Shown here in pieces: positions 44,611-53,504 of a stretch of 64,000 bases of DNA (the stretch's first letter is position 1; every line of letters begins with the position of its first letter). The notes below the pieces were generated by a model that saw nothing but the letters and a program-made list of their open reading frames with translations, was not told where the DNA came from and searched no databases. The translations under genes and the position numbers were made by a program. The stretch is from Actinocrinis puniceicyclus. Lineage in GTDB: Bacteria; Actinomycetota; Actinomycetes; Streptomycetales; Catenulisporaceae. The stretch spans positions 1-64,000 of the forward strand of contig NZ_JAGSXH010000014.1 of assembly GCF_018283645.1 (NCBI RefSeq), in the 5' to 3' direction.

Positions 44611-46394
44611 GCCACCGCCTCCGCTTCCGACGCGTCCGCCTCGGCCACCGCGTGCGCCTCGGCCTCGGCGACCTCTTCCTCGTGGAACTCCAGTTGCCTG
44701 CGCTTGTTCGGCACCAGGCCCTCCGGGCGGAAGCGCATCATCAGGATCAGCGCCAGGCCGAACAGCAGCAGCTGCTTGTTCTGGAAGAACTCGAACTTGG
44801 CCGGCACCAGATACAGCAGCGAGGCGCCGAGCAGCGGTCCGCTGATCGTGCCCATGCCGCCGAGCACCACGGCCGCCAGCAGGAACGCCGAGTTCGGCGG
44901 AGAGGAGGCGGAGAACATGTACTGGTCCGGGGTGACCGTGTTGAGCAGGTGCGCGTTGATCGTGCCCGCGAACCCGGCCAGCGACGCGCCGAGGGCGAAG
45001 GCCAGCAGCTTGAAGCGATAGCCGTGGATGCCCATCGCCTCGGCGGCGGTCTCGTCCTCGCGGATCGCGACCCAGGCCCGGCCGAGCCGCGACTCGTTCA
45101 CCCGGGCGTAGATGAACACCACGATCGCCATCGCCACCAACAGCAGCAGGTAGTAGTTGCCGAACTTGCCGAAGGTGACGCCGAACAGCACGTGCGGCTT
45201 GCCGAAGTCGTATCCGAACAGGCTCAGGTCGGGAACGCCGTAAACGCCCTCCGGCCCGTTGGTCAGGGACGGACCCGACACGCCGTTGAGGTTGTTGACG
45301 ACGATCCGGAAGATCTCACCGAATCCGAGCGTGACGATCGCCAGGTAGTCGCCGCGCAGCCGCAGCGTCGGGGCGCCGATGATGACGCCCGCGATGATCG
45401 ACACGCCGACGCCGATCAGGATCTGCGCCCAGAACGGCAGCGCCGTGTGCGCGAACCGGGACGAGGCCGCGCCCGAGACCAGGGCCGCGCTGTACGCGCC
45501 GACGCCGAGGAAGGCGACGTAGCCGAGGTCGAGCAGGCCGGCCAGACCGACCACGATGTTCAGTCCCAGGGCGACCGTCGCGAAGATCAGGATGTCGTCG
45601 GCGATCGTGTTGTACTGATCGGAGGTCTGGAGGAACACGAACAGCAGCGCGGCGGCGAAGGCGGCCGCCGAGGTCGCGACGCGGTTGCGCGCGTTGAGCT
45701 CCGTGAGCCGGGCCAGCACGCCGCTGGAGTTCAGCCCCCAGGCCGCCAGGCCGACCGCGAGCGCGAAGCCGATGAACTCCTCGGTGAAGCTGGTCGTGAT
45801 CCCGTAGTCGGCGATGAACATGGCGGAGATGATCGCCGCCAGGATGATCACCGTCTGCGCCCAGCGCGGCAGGGCGGCCGGCGGGCGGGCCGCCTCGTGC
45901 CGGTCGTCGGCCAGCAGGAAGGCGCCGGCCACCGGCAGCGCGGTGGCTGTCAACGCGACCCACGAGCCCGTCACCCAGTTCGCGATCCCGTTGAGCTCGA
46001 TCGCCACGGCGAGCAGGATGTACCAGGTGGACACCGCGCCGGCCAGTGCCAGCCCGCGCAGCAGCCGCACGTGGCCGCGCGGCGCGAGCCACCGCAGTCC
46101 GGGCAGGCCGTACGCCGTGCCGAGCGCGACGAGCAGCAGCACGCCGACGACCAGGGTGATGACCTGGTTGCCGCCCGGGTAACCGGTCACCGACAGGTCA
46201 CCCGGGAACGACGTCGTCCAGGTCCAGGCCAGGAACGTCGAGGCGATCGTGGCGAGGGCGCCGAGCCCGATCAGGGCCTTGGCGAGCGCCGGGCTCACCG
46301 CCGCGTTCCGCTGCGGCTGCGCCGACAGCGTGTCCGGTTGCCGCGGCTGGGAGGCGGACCCCCACTCGGGAACTTTGTCAGCCATGCCACTCAC
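44607..46394 (-). CDS. livM: Branched-chain amino acid ABC permease LivM, N-terminally extended
   Basis: The 595-residue protein contains the usual LivM permease in its second half (about residues 250-560; VGLAGLLDLGYVAFLGVGAYSAAL, GDYLAIVTLGFGEIFRI, RAWVAIREDETAAEAMGIH). The first 240 residues add about six membrane segments, a long form common in actinomycetes. The GTG at 46394 overlaps the livH stop (GTGA). The acidic C terminus (EEEVAEAEAHAVAEADASEA) is cytoplasmic. Confidence 0.93.
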   Translation of the reverse strand: MSGMADKVPEWGSASQPRQPDTLSAQPQRNAAVSPALAKALIGLGALATIASTFLAWTWTTSFPGDLSVTGYPGGNQVITLVVGVLLLVALGTAYGLPGLRWLAPRGHVRLLRGLALAGAVSTWYILLAVAIELNGIANWVTGSWVALTATALPVAGAFLLADDRHEAARPPAALPRWAQTVIILAAIISAMFIADYGITTSFTEEFIGFALAVGLAAWGLNSSGVLARLTELNARNRVATSAAAFAAALLFVFLQTSDQYNTIADDILIFATVALGLNIVVGLAGLLDLGYVAFLGVGAYSAALVSGAASSRFAHTALPFWAQILIGVGVSIIAGVIIGAPTLRLRGDYLAIVTLGFGEIFRIVVNNLNGVSGPSLTNGPEGVYGVPDLSLFGYDFGKPHVLFGVTFGKFGNYYLLLLVAMAIVVFIYARVNESRLGRAWVAIREDETAAEAMGIHGYRFKLLAFALGASLAGFAGTINAHLLNTVTPDQYMFSASSPPNSAFLLAAVVLGGMGTISGPLLGASLLYLVPAKFEFFQNKQLLLFGLALILMMRFRPEGLVPNKRRQLEFHEEEVAEAEAHAVAEADASEAEAVA

Positions 46395-47356
46395 GCCCTG
46401 TCCGCCACGCGCTCACCGAGCAAGCCCTGCGGTCTGACCAGCAGCACGATGATCAGCAACAGGAACGCCCACACGTCCTGCCACGCGGTGCCCCACTGCT
46501 GCGTCGCGTGGTAGTTGGCGAGAACGCCCGTAGTCACCTGCTCCGCGATGCCGAGCACAAGGCCGCCGACCATCGCGCCGTAGATGTTCCCGATCCCGCC
46601 GAGCACCGCGGCCGTGAACGCCTTCAGGCCCGCGGAGAAGCCCATGTCGTAGGAGACCTGTCCGAACCGCAGGCCGTACGTGATCGAGGCCACCGCCGCG
46701 AACGCCGCGCCGAGCACGAACGCCACCACGATGACCTTGTCGGTGTTGATGCCCATCAACCTGGCGGTATCAGGGTCCTGCGCAGTTGCCTGCATGGCGC
46801 GGCCGGTGCGGGTCTTCGCCACGAAATAAGCCAGGTACGCCATGCACAGGAAAGCGACGATCACGGTGAGCAGGTTCGCGCGCTGAATCAGCACGCCACC
46901 CAGATGGAACGGCTTGCCGGCGAACGTCGGGAACTGCACCGGGGCGTTCACGCCGACCTGCACCTTGCCGCCTCCCGGCTGCGGGTACCACAGGAAGACG
47001 AGTTGCTGTAGCAGGATCGACACGCCGATGGCGGTGATCAGCGGTGCCAGCCGTGGCGCGTTGCGCAGCGGCCGGTATGCGAAGCGTTCGGCGAGCACGG
47101 CGATGACCACCGAGGCGATCATGCCGCCGACGAGCATGATGGGCAGCGCGGCGAGCAGCGGCAGGTGCTGGACCGGCGGGATCCACAGATACACCGCCAG
47201 CGCGCCGAAGCCGCCGAACATGAAGAACTCGCCATGGGCGAAGTTGATCAGCTGGATGATGCCGTAGACCATGGTGTAGCCGACGGCGATCAGCCCGTAC
47301 ATCGCGCCCTGCGCGATGCCGTTGGTCACCAGCTGAAGGAAGACCGTGGTTGTCAC
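46391..47356 (-). CDS. livH: Branched-chain amino acid ABC permease LivH
   Basis: A 321-residue permease with about eight membrane segments: GYTMVYGIIQLINFAHGEFFMFGG, FAYRPLRNAPRLAPLITAIGVSI, KTRTGRAMQATAQDPDTARLMGIN and GIGNIYGAMVGGLVLG are the LivH signatures. The GTG at 47356 has GGAAGGA about eight bases upstream. It is separated from livJ by 275 bases that contain an attenuator-like hairpin and a longer inverted-repeat element. Confidence 0.95.
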   Translation of the reverse strand: MTTTVFLQLVTNGIAQGAMYGLIAVGYTMVYGIIQLINFAHGEFFMFGGFGALAVYLWIPPVQHLPLLAALPIMLVGGMIASVVIAVLAERFAYRPLRNAPRLAPLITAIGVSILLQQLVFLWYPQPGGGKVQVGVNAPVQFPTFAGKPFHLGGVLIQRANLLTVIVAFLCMAYLAYFVAKTRTGRAMQATAQDPDTARLMGINTDKVIVVAFVLGAAFAAVASITYGLRFGQVSYDMGFSAGLKAFTAAVLGGIGNIYGAMVGGLVLGIAEQVTTGVLANYHATQQWGTAWQDVWAFLLLIIVLLVRPQGLLGERVADRA

Positions 47357-47386
47357 GGGGCGTCCTTCCGAATCGGAGCGGGGACT

Positions 47387-47547
47387 AGAGCGACCGAGGA
47401 TTGGGGGCCAGACCAGCGAGCGGGTCGAGGGCCGAGGATGGCAAGGCGGAGGAGGGAGGCGGCCCGGGGTTGGCCGTCGACCGACGACAACGCAGCCAGC
47501 CGAAGGTCATCGGCACGAGGGCCTGGCCCCCAATCCTCGGTCGCTCT
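47387..47547. repeat. 161-bp element bounded by perfect 25-bp inverted repeats
   Basis: The 25 bases at 47387-47411 are perfectly complementary to 47523-47547, with 111 bases between. The arms contain CGACCGAGGATTGGGGGCC. No target-site duplication is evident at the edges, and no convincing ORF is inside. It may be a non-autonomous mobile repeat or a structured RNA closed by a long helix within the livJ-livH intergenic mRNA. Confidence 0.75.
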
Positions 47548-47562
47548 GGGTCAAGCATGGCC

Positions 47563-47596
47563 GCGCGGAGGGCGCTGTGGTAGCCGCCCTCCGCGC
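47563..47596 (-). terminator. Attenuator-like hairpin after livJ
   Basis: GCGCGGAGGGCG (47563-47574) and CGCCCTCCGCGC (47585-47596) are perfect complements around a ten-base loop, 35 bases downstream of the livJ stop. Partial termination or 3' end protection here would give more binding protein than permease. Confidence 0.7.
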
Positions 47597-47631
47597 TTGA
47601 GACCGGATCCTCGCTCAACTGTGGCGCGGTG

Positions 47632-48873
47632 TCAGCCGGTGAACGTGCCGACCTTGACTCCGTTGTCCCACTTGCCGCTTTCGACCTTGTACATCGTCAG
47701 CTGCTTGTTGGTCGCGTCACCGTACTGGTCGAACGAGACGTGCCCGGTGACTCCGTCGAAGGAGACGCTCTGCATGGCCGCCTCCACCTTCTGCCGGAAG
47801 TCGGAGGAGCTGCTGGGCACCTTACCGCCGTTGGCGCTCACGACCGCCTTGACCGCCTGGATGATGGCCCAGGCCGAGTCGTAGGAGTAGCCGCCGTACG
47901 CCGAGTAGGCCGCGGAGTAGCCGGCCGCGTTGTAGTTCTGGATGAAGGTCTTCGCCGAGGCCAGCGACTCGACCGGCGCGCCGACCGAGGTGCAGAAGTC
48001 ACCGTTGGCCGCGGACGCGCCCGCCAGGTCGACGTACTTCGGGTCGTAGATGCCGTCGCCGCCCATCACCGGGATGTTGACGCCGCCGCCCTTGAGCTGC
48101 TTGGAGAGCGGTCCGGCCTGCGGGTACTCGCCGCCGTAGTACAGCAGCTGCGCGCCCGCGCTCTTGACCGCGCTGACCACCGCGGAGTAGTCGGTGCTGG
48201 TGTCCGAGATCGTCTGGGCGACCGCGACCTTGCCGCCGAGCTTGGTGAACTCCTGGGTGAAGGTCTGTACCAGGCCCGCGCCGTAGGTCTTGCCGTCGTT
48301 GACCGTGGCGACCTTGGTCAGGTGCAGGTCGTTGTAGACGTAGTCAGCGGCGAACGGGCCCTGGATCGCGTCCGTGGTCGCGGTGCGGAAGTACGACTTG
48401 TACGGCCGCATCTTGCTGGTCTGCCAGTTCGGGCCCTGCGTGAGCGACGGGTTGGTGTTGGCCGGGGAGACCTCGGTCACGTTCGCCTGGTTGAACACCT
48501 GCTGCATGGACTGCGCGACGCTGGAGTTGAGCGGGCCGACCACGCCGACCACGGCGCTGTCGGCGACCAGCGCGGTGGCGTTCTGCTGGCCGATGGTCGG
48601 GTTCGCCTGGTCGTCCTTCGCCACCAGCTTGAAGGTGACGCCCGGCACTTCGTTGTTCTTGTTGGCGGTCTTGACCGCCAGGTCGGAGGAGTTCTGGATG
48701 CCCAGGCCGAGTGCGGCCAGTGAACCGGTCAGCGGGGCGTCCACCCCGATCTCCACTGTCGTGGCGCCACTGCCGCCGCTGGATGTGCTCCCGCCTCGGG
48801 AGCCGCATCCGGCCAGAGTCAGAGCACCGACGGCGACGACTGCGCTCAGTTTGTAGAGCGAAGCACTTCGCAT
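47632..48873 (-). CDS. livJ: Branched-chain amino acid-binding lipoprotein LivJ
   Basis: The 413-residue protein has a lipoprotein signal (SAVVAVGALTLAGC, Cys at about residue 23), a Ser/Gly linker, then the leucine-binding fold (VEIGVDAPLTGSLAALGLGIQNSSDLAV, VAKDDQANPTIGQQNATALVADSAVVGVVGPLNSSVAQS). It captures branched-chain amino acids outside the membrane and delivers them to LivHM. ATG 48873 is chosen because GGAGAG lies seven bases upstream and the signal peptide then has normal length; the open frame to 49017 is leader. It heads the liv operon. Confidence 0.95.
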   Translation of the reverse strand: MRSASLYKLSAVVAVGALTLAGCGSRGGSTSSGGSGATTVEIGVDAPLTGSLAALGLGIQNSSDLAVKTANKNNEVPGVTFKLVAKDDQANPTIGQQNATALVADSAVVGVVGPLNSSVAQSMQQVFNQANVTEVSPANTNPSLTQGPNWQTSKMRPYKSYFRTATTDAIQGPFAADYVYNDLHLTKVATVNDGKTYGAGLVQTFTQEFTKLGGKVAVAQTISDTSTDYSAVVSAVKSAGAQLLYYGGEYPQAGPLSKQLKGGGVNIPVMGGDGIYDPKYVDLAGASAANGDFCTSVGAPVESLASAKTFIQNYNAAGYSAAYSAYGGYSYDSAWAIIQAVKAVVSANGGKVPSSSSDFRQKVEAAMQSVSFDGVTGHVSFDQYGDATNKQLTMYKVESGKWDNGVKVGTFTG

Positions 48874-49362
48874 AAACGTCTCTCCCTCGTAGGTGGCAGG
48901 GCGCCGAAGGCGGGGGCGTCGTGGCGCCCGCTTCTTCCGACCTAGCCTCGTAGGCGAATCCGCATGGATTGCGGCTGACACTAATGCGCAGGCCGCAGCC
49001 TGGGCAGTGGTTTGCACTACACTTGATCGTCTCGTTATGTGAAATCCACTTGTCCCGTCGCACGTGGACCCGCCCTTCCGGCGATCACCTGCGCTCTCGG
49101 GCGGGTTCGCGTCCCGGCCGCGCTCGGAGGTTCACCCTGGCGGGCTACCGCCGTTCGGGTGGACAGCGCGCCGCCCGGCGGGCCGCGACAAAGGCGGCAT
49201 ACGCCCGCCAGGGATCACGAAACGGATAACATCCCGGTCTGCGGCTCGATCGGGCGGTCGCCCAGGCAACAAGATGAACACGGTTCTTCCGGTTGCAATA
49301 TCCAAGTGAAACCATGCGGCGCAGCAGCCCCTACGCCACGAACGAAGGAAGCGGATCTCTTC
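48874..49362. other. Long intergenic region between livJ and a polar amino acid transporter
   Basis: The 489 bases carry the divergent promoters of both transport operons. No gene is supported. On the minus strand, TTCACA (49043-49038) followed by an A+T-richer stretch is a weak -35 candidate for livJ. The stretch 49215-49320 is also A+T-richer and may hold the promoter of the plus-strand operon. No known riboswitch motif was recognised. Confidence 0.4.
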
Positions 49363-50280
49363 ATGCCACAGCTCATCGGGCACCGCGCCGTCGCGGCCGG
49401 CGCAATCCTCGCCGCCGCCCTGCTCGCCGCCGGCTGCGCGAGCAACCCGGCCTCGTCCACCGGCTCCGGCTCGGGATCGAGCGCCTCGGCGAGCACCGGC
49501 AGCGACCCGAAGTCGCTGGTGCCGGCCGACATCAAGTCCAAGGGCACGCTCATCGTCGCGACCGACGCCTCCTACGCGCCCAACGAGTTCTTCGACACCG
49601 ACGGCAAGACGATCATCGGCATGGACGCCGACCTGGCCCAGGCTCTCGGCCAGGAACTGGGCCTCAAGGTGACCGTGCAGAACGTGACGTTCGACAGCAT
49701 CATCGCCGGTCTCGCGGCGAACAAGTACGACCTGGGCATGTCCTCCTTCACGGACACCAAGGAACGCGAGAAGACCGTCGACTTCGTCACCTACTTCTCC
49801 GCGGGAAGCTCGCTGATGGTCAAGGCGGGCAACCCGGAGGGACTCAAGCCGAACGACGTGTCGCTGTGCGGCAAGACGATCGCGGTGGAGAAGGGCACCA
49901 TTCAGGAGAGCACGGACGTGCCGGCGGACACCAAGACGTGCACCGCCGCCGGTAAGCCCGCGGTCAAGGACCTGTCCTTCGACGACCAGAACGGCGCCAA
50001 CCTCGCGCTCGACAGCGGACGCGCGGACGGCGTGCTCGCCGACTCGCCCGTGGCGGCGTACGCGGCCAAGCAGTCCAACGGCAAGTTCGTCATCACCGGC
50101 CAGCCCTACGGCACCGCGCCCTACGGCATCGCGATCCCCAAGGGCAACGGCATGGCGCCCGCGGTGCTCGCCGCCCTCAAGGTTCTGATGACAAACGGCT
50201 CGTACACGCAGATCCTGACCAAGTGGGGCATCCAGGACGGCGCGATCACCAATCCGGTGATCGACGGCGCGACGAGCTGA
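49363..50280 (+). CDS. Polar amino acid ABC transporter substrate-binding lipoprotein
   Basis: The 305-residue protein has a lipoprotein signal (AGAILAAALLAAGC, Cys near residue 25) and a family-3 solute-binding fold (LIVATDASYAPNEFFDTDGKTIIGMDADLAQALGQELGLKV, then FDSIIAGLAANKYDLGMSSFTDTKEREKTVDF). Such proteins bind glutamine, glutamate, arginine or similar amino acids. ATG 49363 starts the signal peptide directly. The permease and ATPase genes follow on the same strand. Confidence 0.93.
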   Translation: MPQLIGHRAVAAGAILAAALLAAGCASNPASSTGSGSGSSASASTGSDPKSLVPADIKSKGTLIVATDASYAPNEFFDTDGKTIIGMDADLAQALGQELGLKVTVQNVTFDSIIAGLAANKYDLGMSSFTDTKEREKTVDFVTYFSAGSSLMVKAGNPEGLKPNDVSLCGKTIAVEKGTIQESTDVPADTKTCTAAGKPAVKDLSFDDQNGANLALDSGRADGVLADSPVAAYAAKQSNGKFVITGQPYGTAPYGIAIPKGNGMAPAVLAALKVLMTNGSYTQILTKWGIQDGAITNPVIDGATS

Positions 50281-50292
50281 GCAGAGCGCTGC

Positions 50293-51288
50293 GTGAGTGA
50301 GCAAGTGAGCGCGCAGACGACGAGCGCGGAAGGTGAGCACCGCGCACGGCCCGAGACCATACGGGCCGTGCCGGTGCGCCACCCGGGCCGCTGGGTGGCC
50401 GCGGCGGTCATCGCCGTCCTGCTGGCGATGCTGGTGCACAACCTCGCCACCAACACCCGCTGGCAGGGCTGGATCATCAACCAGTACCTGTTCACCAGCC
50501 AGGTGCTGCACGGCCTGCTGGCCACCCTGTGGCTGACGGTCATCGCCATGGTGATAGGCGTGTTCGGCGGCGTGATCCTGGCCGTGATGCGGCTGTCCGA
50601 GAACCCGGTGGTCTCCGCCTCGGCGTGGGTCTACATCTGGTTCTTCCGCGGCACCCCGGTGCTGGTGCAGCTGATCTTCTGGTACAACGTCGCGGCGCTG
50701 TTCCCGACGATCTCGATCGGCGTCCCGTTCGGTCCGGCCTTCCACACGTGGTCGACCACCACGCTGGTCACGACGTTCGCGGCCTCGATCCTCGGACTGG
50801 GCCTCAACGAGGCGGCGTACATGTCCGAGATCGTGCGCGCGGGAATCCTGTCCGTGGACGAGGGCCAGAGCGAGGCGGCCAGCGCGCTGGGCATGCGCAG
50901 GCTGCTGATCATGCGCCGCATCGTGCTCCCCCAGGCGATGCGGGTGATCATCCCGCCGACCGGCAACGAGACCATCTCGATGCTCAAGACCACCTCGCTG
51001 GTCTCGGTCATCGCCAGCTTCGACCTGCTTGTCTCGGTGCAGCGGATCTACAACGCCAACTACAAGGTGATCCCGCTGCTCGTGGTGGCGTCGATCTGGT
51101 ACCTGGTGGTGACCTCGGTGCTGACCGTCGGCCAGTACTACGTGGAACGGCATTACGCGCGCGGCTCCATGCGCGGCCTGCCGCCGACGCCGCCGCAGAA
51201 GTTCCGCGAGTTCTTCGTTCGGCACATCGGCATCACGCACGCCGCGCCGGTGATACCCGAGCGCGACACAGGAGGAGCCGGCTCATGA
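50293..51288 (+). CDS. Polar amino acid ABC transporter permease
   Basis: The 331-residue protein has about five to six membrane segments and the HisMQ-type signatures [32 protein letters not shown] and the EAA loop [32 protein letters not shown] that contacts the ATPase. The first 35 residues are a hydrophilic cytoplasmic tail. A GTG start is used, 12 bases after the binding-protein gene. It is the only permease in the operon, so it probably works as a homodimer. The stop overlaps the ATPase start (ATGA). Confidence 0.93.
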   Translation: MSEQVSAQTTSAEGEHRARPETIRAVPVRHPGRWVAAAVIAVLLAMLVHNLATNTRWQGWIINQYLFTSQVLHGLLATLWLTVIAMVIGVFGGVILAVMRLSENPVVSASAWVYIWFFRGTPVLVQLIFWYNVAALFPTISIGVPFGPAFHTWSTTTLVTTFAASILGLGLNEAAYMSEIVRAGILSVDEGQSEAASALGMRRLLIMRRIVLPQAMRVIIPPTGNETISMLKTTSLVSVIASFDLLVSVQRIYNANYKVIPLLVVASIWYLVVTSVLTVGQYYVERHYARGSMRGLPPTPPQKFREFFVRHIGITHAAPVIPERDTGGAGS

Positions 51289-52157
51289 CCACCGTGCCCA
51301 CTCCCGAAGACGGCGCCGCGCCCGAAGCATCCGGCGCCGGCGCGGCACCGGCCGAGGACCCGCGCGCGGGCATGGCTACCGCGACGACGGTCCCGGTCAC
51401 CCCGATGGTCGAGGCGCTGGAAGTACACAAGTCCTACGGCCGGGTCGAGGTGCTCAAGGGCATCACGCTCAAGGTCATGCCGGGCGAGGTCATGTGCCTG
51501 ATCGGCCCGTCCGGCTCCGGCAAGTCGACCTTCCTGCGCTGCATCAACCACCTGGAGAAGATCAACGCCGGGCGGCTGAGCGTGGACGGCGCACTGGTCG
51601 GCTACCGGGAGCGCGGTGACCGGCTGCACGAGCTGCGCGAGCGCGAGGTGGCCGGCCAGCGCACCGAGATCGGCATGGTGTTCCAGCGCTTCAACCTGTT
51701 CCCGCACATGACGGCGCTGGAGAACATCACCGAGGCGCCGATCCGGGTCAAGCGCGAGCCGAAGGACGCGGCGCGGGCGCACGCCCGGGAACTGCTGGAG
51801 AAGGTGGGCCTCGGCGACCGCGCCGGGGCCTATCCGAACCAGCTGTCCGGCGGCCAGCAGCAGCGCGTCGCGATCGCCCGCGCGCTGGCCATGCAGCCGA
51901 AGCTGATGTTGTTCGACGAGCCGACCTCGGCGCTGGACCCGGAGCTGGTCGGGGACGTGCTCGCGGTGATGCGGCAGCTGGCCGACGACGGCATGACCAT
52001 GATCGTGGTCACCCACGAGATGGGCTTCGCCCGGGAGGTCGGCGACGCGGTCGTCTTCATGGACGGCGGCGTCGTGGTCGAGAGCGGCGACCCGCGCGAG
52101 GTGCTGACCGATCCGCGACACGAGCGCACGCGCTCGTTCCTGTCCAAGGTGTTGTGA
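51285..52157 (+). CDS. Polar amino acid ABC transporter ATP-binding protein
   Basis: The 290-residue ATPase has a 40-residue Ala/Pro-rich start, Walker [27 protein letters not shown], signature [15 protein letters not shown], Walker [17 protein letters not shown] and the switch His in [11 protein letters not shown], all typical of the GlnQ/HisP group. GGAGGAG lies about eight bases before the ATG, which overlaps the permease stop. A perfect terminator follows at 52181-52211. Confidence 0.95.
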   Translation: MTTVPTPEDGAAPEASGAGAAPAEDPRAGMATATTVPVTPMVEALEVHKSYGRVEVLKGITLKVMPGEVMCLIGPSGSGKSTFLRCINHLEKINAGRLSVDGALVGYRERGDRLHELREREVAGQRTEIGMVFQRFNLFPHMTALENITEAPIRVKREPKDAARAHARELLEKVGLGDRAGAYPNQLSGGQQQRVAIARALAMQPKLMLFDEPTSALDPELVGDVLAVMRQLADDGMTMIVVTHEMGFAREVGDAVVFMDGGVVVESGDPREVLTDPRHERTRSFLSKVL

Positions 52158-52180
52158 CCGCGGAGACGGGCCACGAGCAG

Positions 52181-52211
52181 AAAGGGCGGACGCCAGACGG
52201 GTCCGCCCTTT
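52181..52211 (+). terminator. Terminator of the polar amino acid transporter operon
   Basis: AAAGGGCGGAC (52181-52191) and GTCCGCCCTTT (52201-52211) form a perfect 11-bp stem with a nine-base loop, 24 bases after the ATPase stop. It may also act for the minus-strand response-regulator gene. Confidence 0.9.
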
Positions 52212-52248
52212 CGCTTGTGCGCGTGCGCCGGGCCCGTGGCTGCGAACC

Positions 52249-52281
52249 GGGTTCAGGCCGGGTTCAGGCCGGGTTCAGGCC
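52249..52281. repeat. 11-bp tandem repeat spanning the response-regulator stop codon
   Basis: GGGTTCAGGCC is repeated three times without change (52249-52259, 52260-52270, 52271-52281). The minus-strand stop codon at 52275-52277 lies in the third copy. Confidence 0.85.
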
Positions 52282-52913
52282 CGGCTGTCCGCCTCCGCGT
52301 CGCCGCCCTCGGTCTTCGGCGCGTTCGCCCCGTCGATCACGGCCTGCGCGACCTCGCGCATCGTCAGCCGCCGGTCCATCGACGTCTTCTGTATCCAGCG
52401 GAACGCCTCGGGCTCGGTCATCCCGAGCTGTACCTGAAGCAGGCCCTTGGCGCGGTCGACCAGCTTGCGGGTCTCGAAGCGGGCGGCGAGGTCGGCGACC
52501 TCGTTCTCCAGGGCGCGAAGCTCCTCGTAACGGGTGGTGGCCATCTCGATCGCGGGGACCAGGTCGGCCTTCGAGAAGGGCTTGACCAGGTACGCCATCG
52601 CCCCGGCGTCGCGCGCCCGTTCGACCAGTTCACGCTGGGAGAAGGCGGTGAGCATCAGCACGGGCGCGATCTTCTCGGCGCCGATGCGCTCGGCGGCCGA
52701 GATCCCGTCCAGCACGGGCATCTTCACGTCGAGTATGACCAGGTCCGGCCGGTGCTCGGTGGCGAGTTTCACCGCGTCCTCACCGTTGCCGGCCTGCCCG
52801 ACGACGTCGTAGCCCTCTTCCTGGAGCATCTCGGCGAGGTCCATCCGGATCAGGGCCTCGTCCTCGGCGATCACCACGCGCTTGCGGGCCTGGCCCTTGT
52901 CGTCGGCGGTCAT
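52275..52913 (-). CDS. ANTAR-domain response regulator (PdtaR-like)
   Basis: The 212-residue protein has a receiver domain (about 12-130; acidic pair in VIAEDEALIR, phospho-acceptor Asp in LVILDVKMPVLDG, Lys in YLVKPFSK) and a C-terminal ANTAR RNA-binding domain (about 140-200; ALENEVADLAARFETRKLVDRAKGLL and LTMREVAQAVID). Proteins of this group are phosphorylated by a sensor kinase and then bind paired hairpins in nascent mRNA to prevent termination. No kinase gene is adjacent. GAGGGG lies about nine bases before the ATG at 52913. The last codons overlap a tandem repeat. Confidence 0.95.
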   Translation of the reverse strand: MTADDKGQARKRVVIAEDEALIRMDLAEMLQEEGYDVVGQAGNGEDAVKLATEHRPDLVILDVKMPVLDGISAAERIGAEKIAPVLMLTAFSQRELVERARDAGAMAYLVKPFSKADLVPAIEMATTRYEELRALENEVADLAARFETRKLVDRAKGLLQVQLGMTEPEAFRWIQKTSMDRRLTMREVAQAVIDGANAPKTEGGDAEADSRA

Positions 52914-53015
52914 GTCGGCTGCCCCTCGTCTGTCGGCGCTGCATCTGCCGCCAAGCTTAGTGGACCGATAACGAGGAGGCCGGAGCCCTCCACGATCCGG
53001 TATGCTGCGGCACGC

Positions 53016-53089
53016 GCCCTGGTATTCCAATCGGCAGAGAAAGCGGTCTCAAACACCGTATAGTGTGGGTTCGAGTCCCACCCAGGGCA
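53016..53089 (+). tRNA. tRNA with anticodon CAA (Leu), short variable loop
   Basis: The 74-base gene folds as a cloverleaf: acceptor GCCCTGG/CCAGGGC, anticodon stem GCGGT/ACCGT with loop CTCAAAC (anticodon CAA, reads UUG leucine), T arm GTGGG-TTCGAGT-CCCAC. The variable region is only five bases (ATAGT), whereas bacterial leucine tRNAs are class II with a long variable arm, and the D stem is imperfect. The 3' CCA is not encoded. A TATGCT at 53001-53006 is a possible -10. Charging identity is therefore uncertain. Confidence 0.9.
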
Positions 53090-53090
53090 C

Positions 53091-53504
53091 TTACTCGGAT
53101 TGCTTGGGGAATTCCACCCGCACGCCCGGAAGGTCGTCGAACGACGCCTTGCCGTCGCGAGAGATGATGATCCGCCCGGTCTGAGCCGCGGTGGCCGCGA
53201 TGATCAGGTCGATGGATCCGCGTTTGGTTCCGGTGACGTGAGTGAGCGCCAGCAGTTCGCCGTGACGTTGCGCGGTGGCCAGGGTGTAGTCCTCGATGGG
53301 AATCTGCTCCAGAATCCGCTCGAAGAAATCCGCACGCCCCGACCGTCGTGCCGGATCCGCACGCACCACGCCTTCCCAAAGCTCCGCGACGGTCACGGTC
53401 GCGATGGAAAGTTCGTCATCGAGCGTCGCGAAGTCGCAGCGCCGCAGGCGTCCGCGTTCCATGTCGATCAGGATGCACGTGTCGAGAATCAGTCTTCGTC
53501 CCAT
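53091..53504 (-). CDS. VapC-type PIN-domain toxin
   Basis: The 137-residue PIN nuclease has the expected acidic set: Asp8 in LILDTCILID, Glu41 in TVAELWEG, Asp99 in GSIDLIIAATA and Asp117 in IISRDGKASF. Toxins of this family cleave tRNA or rRNA and are held inactive by the cognate antitoxin. It overlaps the upstream antitoxin gene by 16 bases. Its stop is two bases past the tRNA 3' end on the other strand; an integration history at the tRNA is possible, but no attachment-site repeat was seen. Confidence 0.9.
   Translation of the reverse strand: MGRRLILDTCILIDMERGRLRRCDFATLDDELSIATVTVAELWEGVVRADPARRSGRADFFERILEQIPIEDYTLATAQRHGELLALTHVTGTKRGSIDLIIAATAAQTGRIIISRDGKASFDDLPGVRVEFPKQSE

Noticed and set aside
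47346-47618. Small open frames inside the livJ-livH gap
   Set aside because: Several frames on both strands share the same low-complexity composition and no start has a ribosome site; the inverted-repeat element explains them better.
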